This document shows positions 16,888-25,624 of a stretch of DNA of 64,000 nucleotides, piece after piece. The translations under genes and the position numbers were made by a program. The DNA is from Burkholderiales bacterium (lineage in GTDB: Bacteria > Pseudomonadota > Gammaproteobacteria > Burkholderiales > Burkholderiaceae_A). Numbering within the stretch: position 1 is the first letter of the stretch; each line of letters opens with the position of its first letter. A model generated the notes under the pieces. It did no database searches. It saw nothing but the letters and a program-made list of their open reading frames with translations, and was not told the origin of the DNA. Location: contig JAIXOP010000009.1 of assembly GCA_027486725.1 (NCBI GenBank), positions 1-64,000 of the forward strand. Direction: 5' to 3'.

Positions 16888-17355
16888 TTAGGCCGCGCCG
16901 GCCGGACTCCACTGGCAGAGGGCTTCGTGCAGAACCTCGGCCGATGGCGCGCGCGCCAGCGATTCCCGCAGGCCCTTGTCAGAAAGCATTTCCGCAACCT
17001 CCGAGAGGATCTCGAGGTGCTGCTGCGTTGCCTGTTCGGGCACGAGCAAAAAGATCAACACCGACACGGGCTGGCCATCGGGGGCCTCGAAGGGCACGGG
17101 CGTGGCCAGACGAAACACTGCGACGATGGCCTCTTGCAGGCCCTTGATGCGGCCGTGGGGGATGGCGATGCCCTCGCCCAGGCCAGTGGAGCCCAGACGC
17201 TCGCGGGCGAGCAGCGAGTCGAAGACCTTGCTTCGGGCCAGGCCGTGGCGCTCTTCAAAGAGCAGGCCCGCCAGCTCAAAAATGCGCTTTTTGCTCTGTG
17301 CCTCGACATCGAGCTGGATGTGGCTGACCGGCAGCAGTTCGCAGATTCGGTTCAT
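16888..17355 (-). CDS. ptsN: Nitrogen-regulatory PTS EIIA protein
   Basis: This 155-residue EIIA-Ntr protein has its phosphorylated histidine in GIAIPHGRIKG (H67). The fold signature SLLARERLGSTGLGEG precedes it. It is phosphorylated by the NPr/HPr relay and regulates potassium, nitrogen and envelope functions by protein contacts. Genes next to rpoN and hpf are its usual setting. A terminator lies between hpf and ptsN, so ptsN–hprK–rapZ probably has its own promoter in 17356–17466, where I see no clear hexamers. Confidence 0.95.
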   Translation of the reverse strand: MNRICELLPVSHIQLDVEAQSKKRIFELAGLLFEERHGLARSKVFDSLLARERLGSTGLGEGIAIPHGRIKGLQEAIVAVFRLATPVPFEAPDGQPVSVLIFLLVPEQATQQHLEILSEVAEMLSDKGLRESLARAPSAEVLHEALCQWSPAGAA

Positions 17356-17466
17356 CGGCTTTCTACCTCGCGCTTTCTATCCGTTGCTTTGGACGCGGCG
17401 GCGCATGACCTGCTGCCCCCGTGAAGGCAGGCAGTATAGACCGATGATCCGAATTTGGTGCGTTGC

Positions 17467-17491
17467 AAAAAACCCACCGAGCTCAGGCGGG
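17467..17491 (-). terminator. Intrinsic terminator of hpf with the stop codon in its loop
   Basis: On the minus strand CCCGCC, loop TGAGCTC and GGTGGG (one G·T pair) form a stem followed by six T residues (17472–17467). The TGA stop of hpf (17485–17483) lies in the loop, so the hairpin spans the end of the coding region. Confidence 0.7.
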
Positions 17492-17827
17492 GCTGGCGCC
17501 CGCCATGTCGGTGAAGTCGCGACGGCCGCGGCCCTCGTGCACGTTGGCCTGATGCTGCTCTTTGTAGCGCACCACCTGTCGGTCGATTTTGTCGGCCAGC
17601 AGATCGATGGCGGCGTAGAGGTCCTCGTGGGTGGCCTCGGCATGGAGGTCTTTGCCTTGGAAGTGCACGGTGACCTCGGCCCGTTGCACCAGTCGTTCTA
17701 CGCTCAGCACCACATTGGCCTCGTTGCCTTGACCAAAGTGCCGCCAGGCACGGGCAAGCTTTTGTTCAACATACTCCCGAAGGGCATCGGTAACAGCCAT
17801 GTGATGTCCAGTGATGGTGACCTGCAT
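17483..17827 (-). CDS. hpf: Ribosome hibernation-promoting factor, short form
   Basis: This 114-residue HPF/YfiA-family protein begins MQVTITGHHMAVTDALREYVEQKL, the first strand and helix of the family. ERLVQRAEVTVHFQGKDLHAE and DLYAAIDLLADKIDRQV follow. It lacks the long C-terminal dimerisation domain, so it is the short type that acts in 100S ribosome formation in the stationary phase. Its position right after rpoN is the common proteobacterial arrangement. A terminator overlaps its end. Confidence 0.95.
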   Translation of the reverse strand: MQVTITGHHMAVTDALREYVEQKLARAWRHFGQGNEANVVLSVERLVQRAEVTVHFQGKDLHAEATHEDLYAAIDLLADKIDRQVVRYKEQHQANVHEGRGRRDFTDMAGASPA

Positions 17828-17850
17828 AAGGGGGCCCCTCCTTTCGTGGA

Positions 17851-19224
17851 TCAGCGTTGCTTTCGATGACTTGCACTGGGGATTCTGAGCGCTTCCCGAT
17901 ACTTTGCAATGGTGCGACGCGCAATCTGGGTGCCGCTTTCGTGGGTGAAGCGGTCGGCCATCGCCTGATCAGACAGGGGGTTGGCAGGGTCCTCCTGCTC
18001 TACCCAGGACCGGATCTGTGCCTTGACGGCGGTGGATGAGGTGGCCTCGGCCCCATCCCGGTCGAGGGCGACACTAAAGAAATACCGCAGCTCGAATGTC
18101 CCGCGTGGGCAGACCAGCGTCTTGCTGCGGGCAATCCGCGAGACCGTAGATTCGTGCAGGCCGACCCGTTCGGCGATGTCGCGCAGGATCAGTGGCCGCA
18201 TCGACTCGGGCCCCAGCTCGAAGAACAATTGCTGCTCCGCAACAATCGCCTCAGCGACCCGCAGCAGCGACGATGCCCGCTGCTCGAGGTTGCGGACCAT
18301 CCAGCGGGCCTCCTGGAGCTTTTCCAGCATGGGCCCGGCCGTGCCCTCGACCGCCTCGGCCACCGCAGGGAGGATGCGCAGGCGTGGCTGCGCCGAGCGG
18401 GTGAGTTCTGGCACCCAGACGCCCTGCCGGCTGCGGCGGACCAAGATATCGGGAAGCACTGCTGGAGCAGCATCGCCCGAGAATCGGGCTGCCGGCCGTG
18501 GATCGAGCTGTCGCACCAGGGCCATCGCCTCCTCGACCAGCGCCACGGGCGCGCCCACGCGCCGGGCGAGCCCACCCACGACCAGGCTCCCCATCTCGTC
18601 GAGGTGGTGAGTGAGCAGGCGCTCGGCCAGTTCCGCCGCTCGCCCGGGCGGTATGCGTTGGTCGCTGAGGCCCTGGCGCAGCTGCAGCAGCAGGCACTCG
18701 GAGAGGCTGCGGGCGCCCACCCCGGTGGGGTCCAGGGCCTGAAGCCGTTGAAGCCCTAGGATTTGTTGGGCGGACGAGGGAAGGGGCTCGCCCAGGGCCT
18801 CAAAGATGTCGGCCACGGATTCGGCCAGGTCGGGCAGGGGGTCCTCGAGAAAGCCATCGTCGTTGAGGGCTTCGCAGAGGACGATGAGCCAGGCCCGCTC
18901 GGCCGGGGGAAGATGCAGCCCGGCCACCTGGGCCATCAGGTGCTCGCGCAGGCCAGCCCGCTCGGCCTCGGCGGGGCGATCGTCCGCATCGGGGTCATCG
19001 CTGCCGGAGCCCACCGACTCCCAGACCAGGCCATCGCCGGCCATCTCCGGGCCCTCGGCCTCGAGCTCGACCAGTGGGTTCTCGTCCGCCATCTGCTGAA
19101 GCTCCTCCCGCAGCTCAAGGCTCGAGAGCGACAGAAGGCGAATGGCCTGCTGAACCTGGGGGCTGAGCCGCAGGCTCTGGCCCATCTTGAGCTGAGGACC
19201 GAGGCTGGGGCGCATGCCCGCCAT
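17851..19224 (-). CDS. rpoN: RNA polymerase sigma-54 factor
   Basis: This 457-residue sigma factor has the glutamine-rich activator region I (LKMGQSLRLSPQVQQAIRLL). The core-binding domain follows, then the helix-turn-helix ERVGLHESTVSRIARSKTL. The RpoN box ARRTIAKYRE is at 435–444 and recognises the -24 element. It depends on enhancer-binding ATPases for open-complex formation. lptB lies upstream with a 3-bp gap and hpf 23 bp downstream, the classic lptB–rpoN–hpf–ptsN cluster. Confidence 0.98.
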   Translation of the reverse strand: MAGMRPSLGPQLKMGQSLRLSPQVQQAIRLLSLSSLELREELQQMADENPLVELEAEGPEMAGDGLVWESVGSGSDDPDADDRPAEAERAGLREHLMAQVAGLHLPPAERAWLIVLCEALNDDGFLEDPLPDLAESVADIFEALGEPLPSSAQQILGLQRLQALDPTGVGARSLSECLLLQLRQGLSDQRIPPGRAAELAERLLTHHLDEMGSLVVGGLARRVGAPVALVEEAMALVRQLDPRPAARFSGDAAPAVLPDILVRRSRQGVWVPELTRSAQPRLRILPAVAEAVEGTAGPMLEKLQEARWMVRNLEQRASSLLRVAEAIVAEQQLFFELGPESMRPLILRDIAERVGLHESTVSRIARSKTLVCPRGTFELRYFFSVALDRDGAEATSSTAVKAQIRSWVEQEDPANPLSDQAMADRFTHESGTQIARRTIAKYREALRIPSASHRKQR

Positions 19225-19227
19225 GGC

Positions 19228-19998
19228 TTACATCCGGAAGTGTTCGCCGAGGTAGACGCGGCGCACAGCGGGGTCATTGACGATGTCGTCGGGCGCCCCA
19301 TGGGCGATGGCCCTGCCCTCGCTGAGGATGGCGGCGTGGTCGCAGATGCCCAGGGTCTCGCGCACATTGTGGTCGGTGATCAGCACCCCAATGCCCCGCT
19401 CCTTGAGGAAGCGAATGATGCGCTGGATCTCGATCACAGCAATGGGGTCCACCCCCGCAAAGGGCTCATCGAGGAGGATGAAGCGGGGGCTGCAGGCCAG
19501 TGCCCGGGCGATTTCGACCCGCCGCCGCTCGCCGCCCGACAGGCTCTGGCCCAGATTGTCTCGAATGCCCTGAATCTGGAGTTCTTCGAGCAGCTCGGCC
19601 AGCCGCATGCCCACCTGACCCGAGGACAGGGGCCGGCCCTGCTCATCGGTCTGCAATTCCAAAATGGCCCGAATGTTCTCGGCCACGGTGAGCCGCCGAA
19701 AGACCGAGGCCTCTTGCGGAAGATAGGACAGTCCGAGCCGCGCGCGCTGGTGGATGAGCTTGCCGGTGATGTCCTGGCCATCGAGCACGATGCTGCCGCC
19801 ATCGACGGGGATGAGGCCAACGATCATGTAGAAGCAGGTCGTTTTGCCGGCGCCGTTGGGCCCAAGCAAACCACAGACCTCGCCGCTGCGGACCTCCAGC
19901 GAGAAATCACGAACCACGGCCCGGCCCTGGTAGGACTTGCGGATGTGGGAGATCTCGAGCCGGCTCTGGCCGGCCGGGGCAGGCGTGTTGGGGGTCAT
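19228..19998 (-). CDS. lptB: LPS export ABC transporter ATPase LptB
   Basis: This 256-residue ABC ATPase has Walker A GPNGAGKT, the LptB-specific [18 protein letters not shown], signature [15 protein letters not shown] and Walker [17 protein letters not shown]. The H-loop is [10 protein letters not shown]. It powers LptFG extraction of LPS from the inner membrane. It overlaps lptA by four bases. Its N-terminal extension ([12 protein letters not shown]) is slightly longer than usual. lptF and lptG are not in this window. Confidence 0.97.
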   Translation of the reverse strand: MTPNTPAPAGQSRLEISHIRKSYQGRAVVRDFSLEVRSGEVCGLLGPNGAGKTTCFYMIVGLIPVDGGSIVLDGQDITGKLIHQRARLGLSYLPQEASVFRRLTVAENIRAILELQTDEQGRPLSSGQVGMRLAELLEELQIQGIRDNLGQSLSGGERRRVEIARALACSPRFILLDEPFAGVDPIAVIEIQRIIRFLKERGIGVLITDHNVRETLGICDHAAILSEGRAIAHGAPDDIVNDPAVRRVYLGEHFRM

Positions 19999-20618
19999 CG
20001 GGTGGGGGCTGCCCCGCGGGGCATGATGGTCATCTGGGTCCGTCCCGAATCGGCCCCGGCCACTGCCCGGTACTGCTCGGTCGTGTTGTCGTATCGAAGC
20101 TGATCGCCGACCAGCTCATCGATGAGGCGGCCAGAGTTTTCGCGCCGCATCAGGGCCTCGCCGATCAGCACTGTGACATCGGCCTTGCTGTCGTAGCGCA
20201 CCTGGCGCGAGTGGCCACGGATGAACTCACCCGGGGTTGCCCGGGCCTGCTGGAAGCGCGCGGGGGCACCGCCCATCACCGCCACCACGCTGCCATCGGG
20301 CTGCTGCTGAAGCTCGAGTCGGTCGCCGGTCAGGATGAGCGTGCCCTTGGTGAGCGTGACACGGCCGGTGAACACGGTGGTGCCGGTCTTTTCGTTGTGG
20401 TCGAGTCGGTCCGAGTTGACGACGGTCTTGGCATTGCGGTCGCCCTCGGCGGCCCAGGCCGACGACATCGGCAACGCCAGCACCAACACCAGCACCAACA
20501 TCGGCACCAACATCGGCACCAGCGCCCACCAGCCCATGAACAGCCGCATCGTCAACGCGATGGCCTGCATCCGGCGGGAGGTCGGGGGATTGGCGCGCAT
20601 CCGGCTATGGTCGCACAT
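19995..20618 (-). CDS. lptA: Periplasmic LPS-bridge protein LptA
   Basis: From the ATG at 20618 (AGG five bases upstream) this is 207 residues. A long hydrophobic signal peptide ([21 protein letters not shown] ending SSAWA) is followed by the OstA/LptA beta-jellyroll: [37 protein letters not shown] and [18 protein letters not shown]. It links LptC to the outer-membrane LptD. A 12-bp tandem repeat encodes part of the signal peptide. Several methionines precede the hydrophobic core, so the start is uncertain by up to 40 residues. Confidence 0.92.
   Translation of the reverse strand: MCDHSRMRANPPTSRRMQAIALTMRLFMGWWALVPMLVPMLVLVLVLALPMSSAWAAEGDRNAKTVVNSDRLDHNEKTGTTVFTGRVTLTKGTLILTGDRLELQQQPDGSVVAVMGGAPARFQQARATPGEFIRGHSRQVRYDSKADVTVLIGEALMRRENSGRLIDELVGDQLRYDNTTEQYRAVAGADSGRTQMTIMPRGAAPTR
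20481..20516. repeat. 12-bp tandem repeat in the lptA signal-peptide region
   Basis: Three 12-bp units (CACCAACACCAG, CACCAACATCGG, CACCAACATCGG) lie end to end, with a partial fourth (CACCAG). On the coding strand each adds four hydrophobic residues (VPML or VLVL), so copy-number change would lengthen or shorten the hydrophobic core in steps of four. Confidence 0.85.
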
Positions 20619-20625
20619 CGACCTG

Positions 20626-21207
20626 CTAGGAAGGGAGCTCAACGACCACCTCGGACAGGATCTCCACCTCCTCGGTGGTGTTCTCGAAGCGAAGGCCCAC
20701 GCCCGTGAGCACGCGAATGCCTTGGTCGACCCGAACGGGGAGTCGGGTCTGGGCCGAGCCCGTCACGAGGTCCACGGTGAGGGCCTGAGTCCGGATGAGG
20801 GTGCGCGGCTTGGTGGGGGTGGCAAGCTGCTCGAGCTCCACATTGCCGGTGAGTTCGGCGATGGTCTGTTCCTTGTTGACGGTGGCCTTCAGTGCGCTGA
20901 TGCGCACCGGCCGACCGCCCTCCGTGCGCTGGCCCTCTAGGCGGGGAAGGCTGAGCTCCAGGACTCCATCGGCCCGCTGAATCATCTCGGGCGAGTCGAT
21001 GCGGAATCGGGGCGAGCCCACGGCACTGCTGACCCAGAGCTGCCCAAACACGATGCGGGTCGCTGGGGCCAGGGCCTCGAGCTTGGGCCCTTGGGCAATG
21101 TCTTGCCGGGCCAGGGTCGAGAGCAGCCAAGAGGCAGCGGCCACCGTCCCCAGCACCAGCAGCGCGGCGCCACGGCCCAGGGCCTCGCGGCGGCGCAGGG
21201 CGGCCAC
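20626..21207 (-). CDS. lptC: LPS export protein LptC
   Basis: This 193-residue protein has one N-terminal membrane anchor (GAALLVLGTVAAASWLLSTLA). A LptC-type periplasmic beta domain follows, with PRFRIDSPEMIQRADGVLEL, ATVNKEQTIAELTGNVEL and GIRVLTGVGLRFENTTEEVEIL. It receives LPS from LptBFG and passes it to LptA. It lies between kdsC (one-base overlap) and lptA. Sequence conservation in this family is low, so position adds weight to the call. Confidence 0.93.
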   Translation of the reverse strand: MAALRRREALGRGAALLVLGTVAAASWLLSTLARQDIAQGPKLEALAPATRIVFGQLWVSSAVGSPRFRIDSPEMIQRADGVLELSLPRLEGQRTEGGRPVRISALKATVNKEQTIAELTGNVELEQLATPTKPRTLIRTQALTVDLVTGSAQTRLPVRVDQGIRVLTGVGLRFENTTEEVEILSEVVVELPS

Positions 21208-21719
21208 TAGCGGGGCAGGCCCAGGCGGGCCTGCAGCAGGTCGTCGCAGAACTGTCGGACCGCCCCGTTGCCGGCGGGGAGCTCGGCGCAGTAGAGCGCT
21301 GCAGCCCGAACCGCGGGAACGCCGGAGGCCACCGTGGCCCCCAGCCCCACCGACTGAATCACCGGCAGGTCGGGCAGGTCGTCGCCCATGTGGGCCAGGG
21401 CAGACAGGGGAAGGCCCTGCTGTTCGGCCCAGGTGGTGAGGGTGGCGAGCTTGTCCTTCACCCCCATGAAGACGGGGTCGAGACCGAGCTCGGCCGCACG
21501 ACGTCGCGTGCCGGGGTGGTCGCGCCCGCTGCAGAGCCCAACCCCCAGTCCGGCCTCGCGCAGCATCACCAGGCCATGGCCATCGAGCACATGAAAGCGC
21601 TTGAGGGCCTCGCCCTCGGGGCCGTAATACAGCGCGCCGTCGGTGAGGATGCCGTCGACGTCAAAAAACACCCAGCGGACTTGCTGGGCCCGGCGCTGAA
21701 ATTCGGGGCTGGTGGGCAT
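21207..21719 (-). CDS. kdsC: 3-deoxy-D-manno-octulosonate 8-phosphate phosphatase
   Basis: This 170-residue HAD phosphatase has the nucleophile motif FFDVDGILTDGALYY, the second motif LCSGRD, and MGDDLPDLPVI, which holds the metal-binding aspartates. It lacks a cap domain, as KdsC does. It releases Kdo from Kdo-8-P in the LPS inner-core pathway. The ATG at 21719 follows the kdsD stop after one base and is preferred over upstream codons that overlap kdsD. Confidence 0.96.
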   Translation of the reverse strand: MPTSPEFQRRAQQVRWVFFDVDGILTDGALYYGPEGEALKRFHVLDGHGLVMLREAGLGVGLCSGRDHPGTRRRAAELGLDPVFMGVKDKLATLTTWAEQQGLPLSALAHMGDDLPDLPVIQSVGLGATVASGVPAVRAAALYCAELPAGNGAVRQFCDDLLQARLGLPR

Positions 21720-21720
21720 G

Positions 21721-22716
21721 TCAGATGACCTTCGCATCGAGCAGGTCGCGCAGGCCAATCACGCCCTCGAGGCGGCCGGCATCGTCGAGCACCACCAGAT
21801 GGTTGAGGCGACGCTGCTCCATTTGAAGGGCGGCCTCGGTGCCCAGGGCACTGGCGTGGATGCTGTGGGGATTGCGGCTGGCGACGTCACCAATCGGCAG
21901 CTGGGGGTTGAGGCCCGCCCCCGATTTGGCAATCAGTCGGCGCAGGTCGCCGTCGGTGAAGATGCCCTCGAGTTGGCCTTCGGCGCTGGCCACGCAGGTC
22001 ATGCCCAGGCGGCCCTGACTCATGACCTCAAGGGCGCGAATGAGGGGCGCACCGGGTTCGACCACCGGCAGGCCGGCGCCCTTGTGCATGAGGTCGCCCA
22101 CCCGTACCAACAGCCTGCGCCCCAGGGCGCCACCGGGGTGAGACCGGGCGAAGTCGTCGGCGGTGAAGCCGCGCCGCTCGAGCACAGCCACCGCCAGGGC
22201 ATCGCCGAGGGCCAGGGCCGCAGTGGTGCTCGCTGTGGGTGCGAGGTTGTGGGGGCAGGCCTCCTCGCTGACGGGCGCAAGCAGCAGGTGGTCCGACATG
22301 GCGGCCAGGCTGGAGTCGGCCTTGCCGGTGAGCCCCACCACTGGGACGCCAAGCCGGCGCACATGGGGCAGCACGGCCCGCAGCTCGTCGGTCTGGCCCG
22401 AATACGAGAGGGCCAACACCATATCCCCGGGACGGATCATGCCGAGGTCACCATGCTGGGCCTCGGCCGGATGAACGAAGAACGATGGGGTGCCGGTGCT
22501 GGCAAAGGTGGCTGCGAGCTTGCGGCCGATGTGGCCGCTCTTGCCAATCCCCATGACCACCAGTCGGCCCGGCATGGACACGATCTGTGCCACCAGGGCC
22601 TCGAGCTTGCCTGCATCGAGGTGGGACTCCAGCGCACGGATGGCGTTGGCCTCGATGGTCAGGGTCCGAAGCACCGAGGCTTGGGCGGAGTGGGGATGCT
22701 GGTCGTTGGGGCTCAT
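21721..22716 (-). CDS. kdsD: D-arabinose 5-phosphate isomerase
   Basis: This 331-residue enzyme interconverts ribulose 5-P and arabinose 5-P, the first step of Kdo synthesis. The SIS domain is marked by VVMGIGKSGHIGRKLAATFASTGTPSFFVHPAEAQHGDLGM (about 50–90) and ALSYSGQTDE. Two CBS domains lie in the C-terminal third (SQGRLGMTCV...FTDGDLRRLI; RRLNHLVVLDDAG). The start at 22716 (MSPNDQHPH) is preferred to one 12 codons upstream. Its divergent promoter shares 51 bp with the Kef-type gene. Confidence 0.96.
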   Translation of the reverse strand: MSPNDQHPHSAQASVLRTLTIEANAIRALESHLDAGKLEALVAQIVSMPGRLVVMGIGKSGHIGRKLAATFASTGTPSFFVHPAEAQHGDLGMIRPGDMVLALSYSGQTDELRAVLPHVRRLGVPVVGLTGKADSSLAAMSDHLLLAPVSEEACPHNLAPTASTTAALALGDALAVAVLERRGFTADDFARSHPGGALGRRLLVRVGDLMHKGAGLPVVEPGAPLIRALEVMSQGRLGMTCVASAEGQLEGIFTDGDLRRLIAKSGAGLNPQLPIGDVASRNPHSIHASALGTEAALQMEQRRLNHLVVLDDAGRLEGVIGLRDLLDAKVI

Positions 22717-22767
22717 GTGCGGCGGGGCGCGGCGATACACTGGAAGCTCCACAGTCTAAACAATCCC

Positions 22768-24786
22768 ATGGACGCATCTCTGCTTGGCCTCATTGTCGTT
22801 TTGCTGGCCCTCGCCGTGGCGGTGGTGATTGTGGCGCGTCGACTGCACCAGCCCCCGCTCATTGGGTATTTGGCTCTGGGGGTGGTCTTGGGGCCCTATG
22901 CCCTCGCGGTGGCGCCAGACACTGAGCTGGTGCGCTGGCTGGCCGAGGTCGGGGTCGTCTTTCTCATGTTCTCCATCGGGGTGGAATTCAGCCTTCCCAA
23001 GCTGCGCAGCATGCGCAAGCTCGTGCTGGGTCTGGGCAGCCTGCAAATGCTTGTGGTCTCCGCCCTGCTGGCGTTGGGCCTGGGCGCTGTCGGCCCCTGG
23101 CTGGGGCTGCCGTGGCAGGGAGCCCTCATCCTTGGACTGGTGCTGGCGCTGTCCTCCACGGCCATGGTGATGCGGCTGGCCATCGATCGAGGCGAGCTGG
23201 AGACGCCCCACGGCCGCGCGGTCGTGGGCGTGCTTCTCTTTCAGGACCTGGCCCTGGTGCCGCTGCTGGTGGCGGTCCCCTTGTTGGCTGCCAGCGCTGG
23301 CCGCGGCGCCAGCGGCCCCGAGTTCAGCCTGCCCGTGGTCCTGGCCCTGGCCGGCGCCGTCGGGGTTGTCGTGGTCGTCACCCTCTTGGGGCAGCGTCTG
23401 GTCACCCCATGGCTGCACCTCGTGGCCCGACAGAAATCCCAGGAACTCTTCTCGCTCAATGTGCTGCTCATGACCCTGGGCCTGGCCTGGGTGACCGAGC
23501 ACCTTGGCCTGTCGCTGGCGCTCGGTGCCTTTGTGGCAGGAATGCTGATCTCCGAGACCGAGTACCGCTATCAGGTGGAGGCCGACATCCGGCCCTACCG
23601 CGACATTCTTCTGGGCCTGTTCTTCCTCACGGTTGGGATGCGCCTAAATGGTGCGGTGGTGTTGGAGCAGCCGGTGCTGCTGCTGGGAATTCTTGCCGTG
23701 ATGCTTGCCATCAAGGCGCTGGCAATCGCGGGCCTGGCCCGCCTGATGGGCCTGCCGCCAGGGCCTGCTCTGAAGTCTGGGCTCTGGCTTTGTCAGGCCG
23801 GAGAGTTCGGCTTTGTGCTGCTCGAGCCCCAACTCATTCAGGGCGCCATCCCCGAATCCTTGTTGCAGCCGGTGTTGGCCGCCATGGTGCTCTCGATGGT
23901 CGTCACGCCGTGGGTCATTCAGCGCAGCGACAGCCTGGTCCTGCGCTTTGCTCGCTCGGAGTTTTTGCGGCGCTCGCTGGAAATCCACCGCATTGCTGCC
24001 AAGGCCGTGGCGGCCAATCAGCACCTCGTCATCTGCGGCTTTGGCCGATGCGGCCAGAACCTGGCCCAGCTCCTGCACCGGGAGGGCCTCAGCTACGTGG
24101 CCCTCGACCTCGATCCTCAGCGCATTCGTGAGGCCGCCGCCGCGGGTCACTCGGTGGTGTTTGGCGATGCCTCGCGCCGCGAGGCCCTGGTGGCCGCGGG
24201 TGTCCATCGTGCCGCGGCACTGGTCATCACCTACGCCGACACCAATGCGGCCCTGCAGGTGATCTCCACGGTGCGCCAGGTCGCCCCCGCCCTGCCCATC
24301 CTGGTGCGCACCCTCGATGAGCCCGACATTGCCCGACTCATGGAGGCGGGGGCCACCGAGGTGGTGCCCGAGGTGGTGGAGGGCAGCCTGATGCTCGCGA
24401 GCCATGCCCTGGCCTTGGCTGGGGTTCCTCTGCATCGGGTCGTGCGCCGAGTGCGCGAGGTGCGAGAGACCCGCTACAGCCTGTTCCGTGGCTACATCCA
24501 TGGGGCCGACGATGAGCATCTCGAGCGGGGCGCAGCCAACCCGGTGGTGCTTCGAACGCTGGTCGTGCAGCCAGGCTCGGCCTGGGTGGGACGTCCGCTC
24601 TCGGAGCTTCACCTCGACGCCCTGGGAGTGGATGTTGCAGGAATGAGACGAGCGGGCCGACGGCTGGAGCCCACGGCCACCGTGCAGATCGCGGCCGAAG
24701 ACGCCATCGTTTTGCGCGGCCCTGCCGACCTCCTTCAGGAGGCCGAGGGGATTCTCTCCGGCAAGCCCTTACACTCTGCTTCATGA
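22768..24786 (+). CDS. Kef-type K+/H+ antiporter (CPA2 family) with TrkA domains
   Basis: This 672-residue membrane protein has about twelve hydrophobic helices in residues 1–385 (Na_H_Exchanger fold; the QDLALVPLL motif is typical of Kef proteins). A Rossmann-like TrkA-N domain begins near 410 (HLVICGFGRCGQNLAQLLHREG). A TrkA-C domain lies near 580–665. It resembles the KefB/YbaL group, which couples potassium and proton movement and is gated by ligands at the RCK domain. Which of these it is cannot be settled here. It overlaps mlaF by four bases. Confidence 0.93.
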   Translation: MDASLLGLIVVLLALAVAVVIVARRLHQPPLIGYLALGVVLGPYALAVAPDTELVRWLAEVGVVFLMFSIGVEFSLPKLRSMRKLVLGLGSLQMLVVSALLALGLGAVGPWLGLPWQGALILGLVLALSSTAMVMRLAIDRGELETPHGRAVVGVLLFQDLALVPLLVAVPLLAASAGRGASGPEFSLPVVLALAGAVGVVVVVTLLGQRLVTPWLHLVARQKSQELFSLNVLLMTLGLAWVTEHLGLSLALGAFVAGMLISETEYRYQVEADIRPYRDILLGLFFLTVGMRLNGAVVLEQPVLLLGILAVMLAIKALAIAGLARLMGLPPGPALKSGLWLCQAGEFGFVLLEPQLIQGAIPESLLQPVLAAMVLSMVVTPWVIQRSDSLVLRFARSEFLRRSLEIHRIAAKAVAANQHLVICGFGRCGQNLAQLLHREGLSYVALDLDPQRIREAAAAGHSVVFGDASRREALVAAGVHRAAALVITYADTNAALQVISTVRQVAPALPILVRTLDEPDIARLMEAGATEVVPEVVEGSLMLASHALALAGVPLHRVVRRVREVRETRYSLFRGYIHGADDEHLERGAANPVVLRTLVVQPGSAWVGRPLSELHLDALGVDVAGMRRAGRRLEPTATVQIAAEDAIVLRGPADLLQEAEGILSGKPLHSAS

Positions 24787-25622
24787 GCTTGTCCTCTTCC
24801 CCCACTGCACAGGCGCAGGATTCCGTGCTGACCTTCGAGCGGGTCGGGTTTGGATATCCCGGCCGCGCCATCATCTCCGACATCTCTTTCGAGGTCCGCC
24901 GGGGTGAGCTTCTGGCCCTCATGGGCGGCTCGGGCGTGGGCAAGACCACGCTGCTGCGCCTGATTGCCGGCCTGCTGTCGCCCGGCATTGGAAGCATCCG
25001 TGCGTTTGGTGAGCCTGTCGATGCCCGTCGCCAAGACCGGCTCTATGCGCAGCGCAAGCGCATGGGCCTGCTGTTTCAGTTTGGCGCGCTCTTCACCGAC
25101 CTCTCCTGCCTCGACAATGTGGCCTTCCCACTGCGCGAGCACTCCGGCCTGCCCGAAGACCTCATCCGAGACATCGCCTTGTTGAAGCTCGAGGCCGTGG
25201 GCCTTCGAGGTGCCGCCGACCTCATGCCCTCGCAGATCTCGGGCGGCATGGCGCGTCGGGTGGCCCTGGCGCGGGCCATTGCGCTGGACCCGGAACTCAT
25301 CCTCTACGACGAGCCCTTTGCGGGCCTCGACCCCATCAGCCTGGGCGTCACGGCGCGGCTCATTCAGCGCCTCAATCGGGCCCTGGGTGCGAGCGCCATC
25401 ATCGTGACCCACGACATCCAAGAGACCTTCGCCATCGCCGATCGCGTGATCGTGCTGGCGCCGACGCCGGTGGGGGCGGAGATCCGGGCCTCGGGCACCC
25501 CCAAAGACCTCATGGCCTCCGAAGATCCCTATGTTCAGCAGTTCCTGCATGGCCACGAGCACGGGCCCGTGAGCTTCCACCATCCCGCGGCCCCGTTGGC
25601 CGATCTCTTCGGGGGGGCCTAG
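24783..25622 (+). CDS. mlaF: Phospholipid-trafficking ABC ATPase MlaF
   Basis: This 279-residue ATPase has Walker A MGGSGVGKTT, LFQFGALFTDLSCLDNVAFPLRE with the Q-loop, the signature QISGGMARRVALARA typical of MlaF, and Walker B ILYDEPFAGLDP. The H-loop is VTHD. It drives the MlaFEDB complex, which helps keep phospholipids out of the outer leaflet. A C-terminal tail (HGPVSFHHPAAPLADLF) resembles the MlaB-contacting extension. It is the first mla gene. Confidence 0.96.
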   Translation: MSLSSSPTAQAQDSVLTFERVGFGYPGRAIISDISFEVRRGELLALMGGSGVGKTTLLRLIAGLLSPGIGSIRAFGEPVDARRQDRLYAQRKRMGLLFQFGALFTDLSCLDNVAFPLREHSGLPEDLIRDIALLKLEAVGLRGAADLMPSQISGGMARRVALARAIALDPELILYDEPFAGLDPISLGVTARLIQRLNRALGASAIIVTHDIQETFAIADRVIVLAPTPVGAEIRASGTPKDLMASEDPYVQQFLHGHEHGPVSFHHPAAPLADLFGGA

Positions 25623-25624
25623 CC

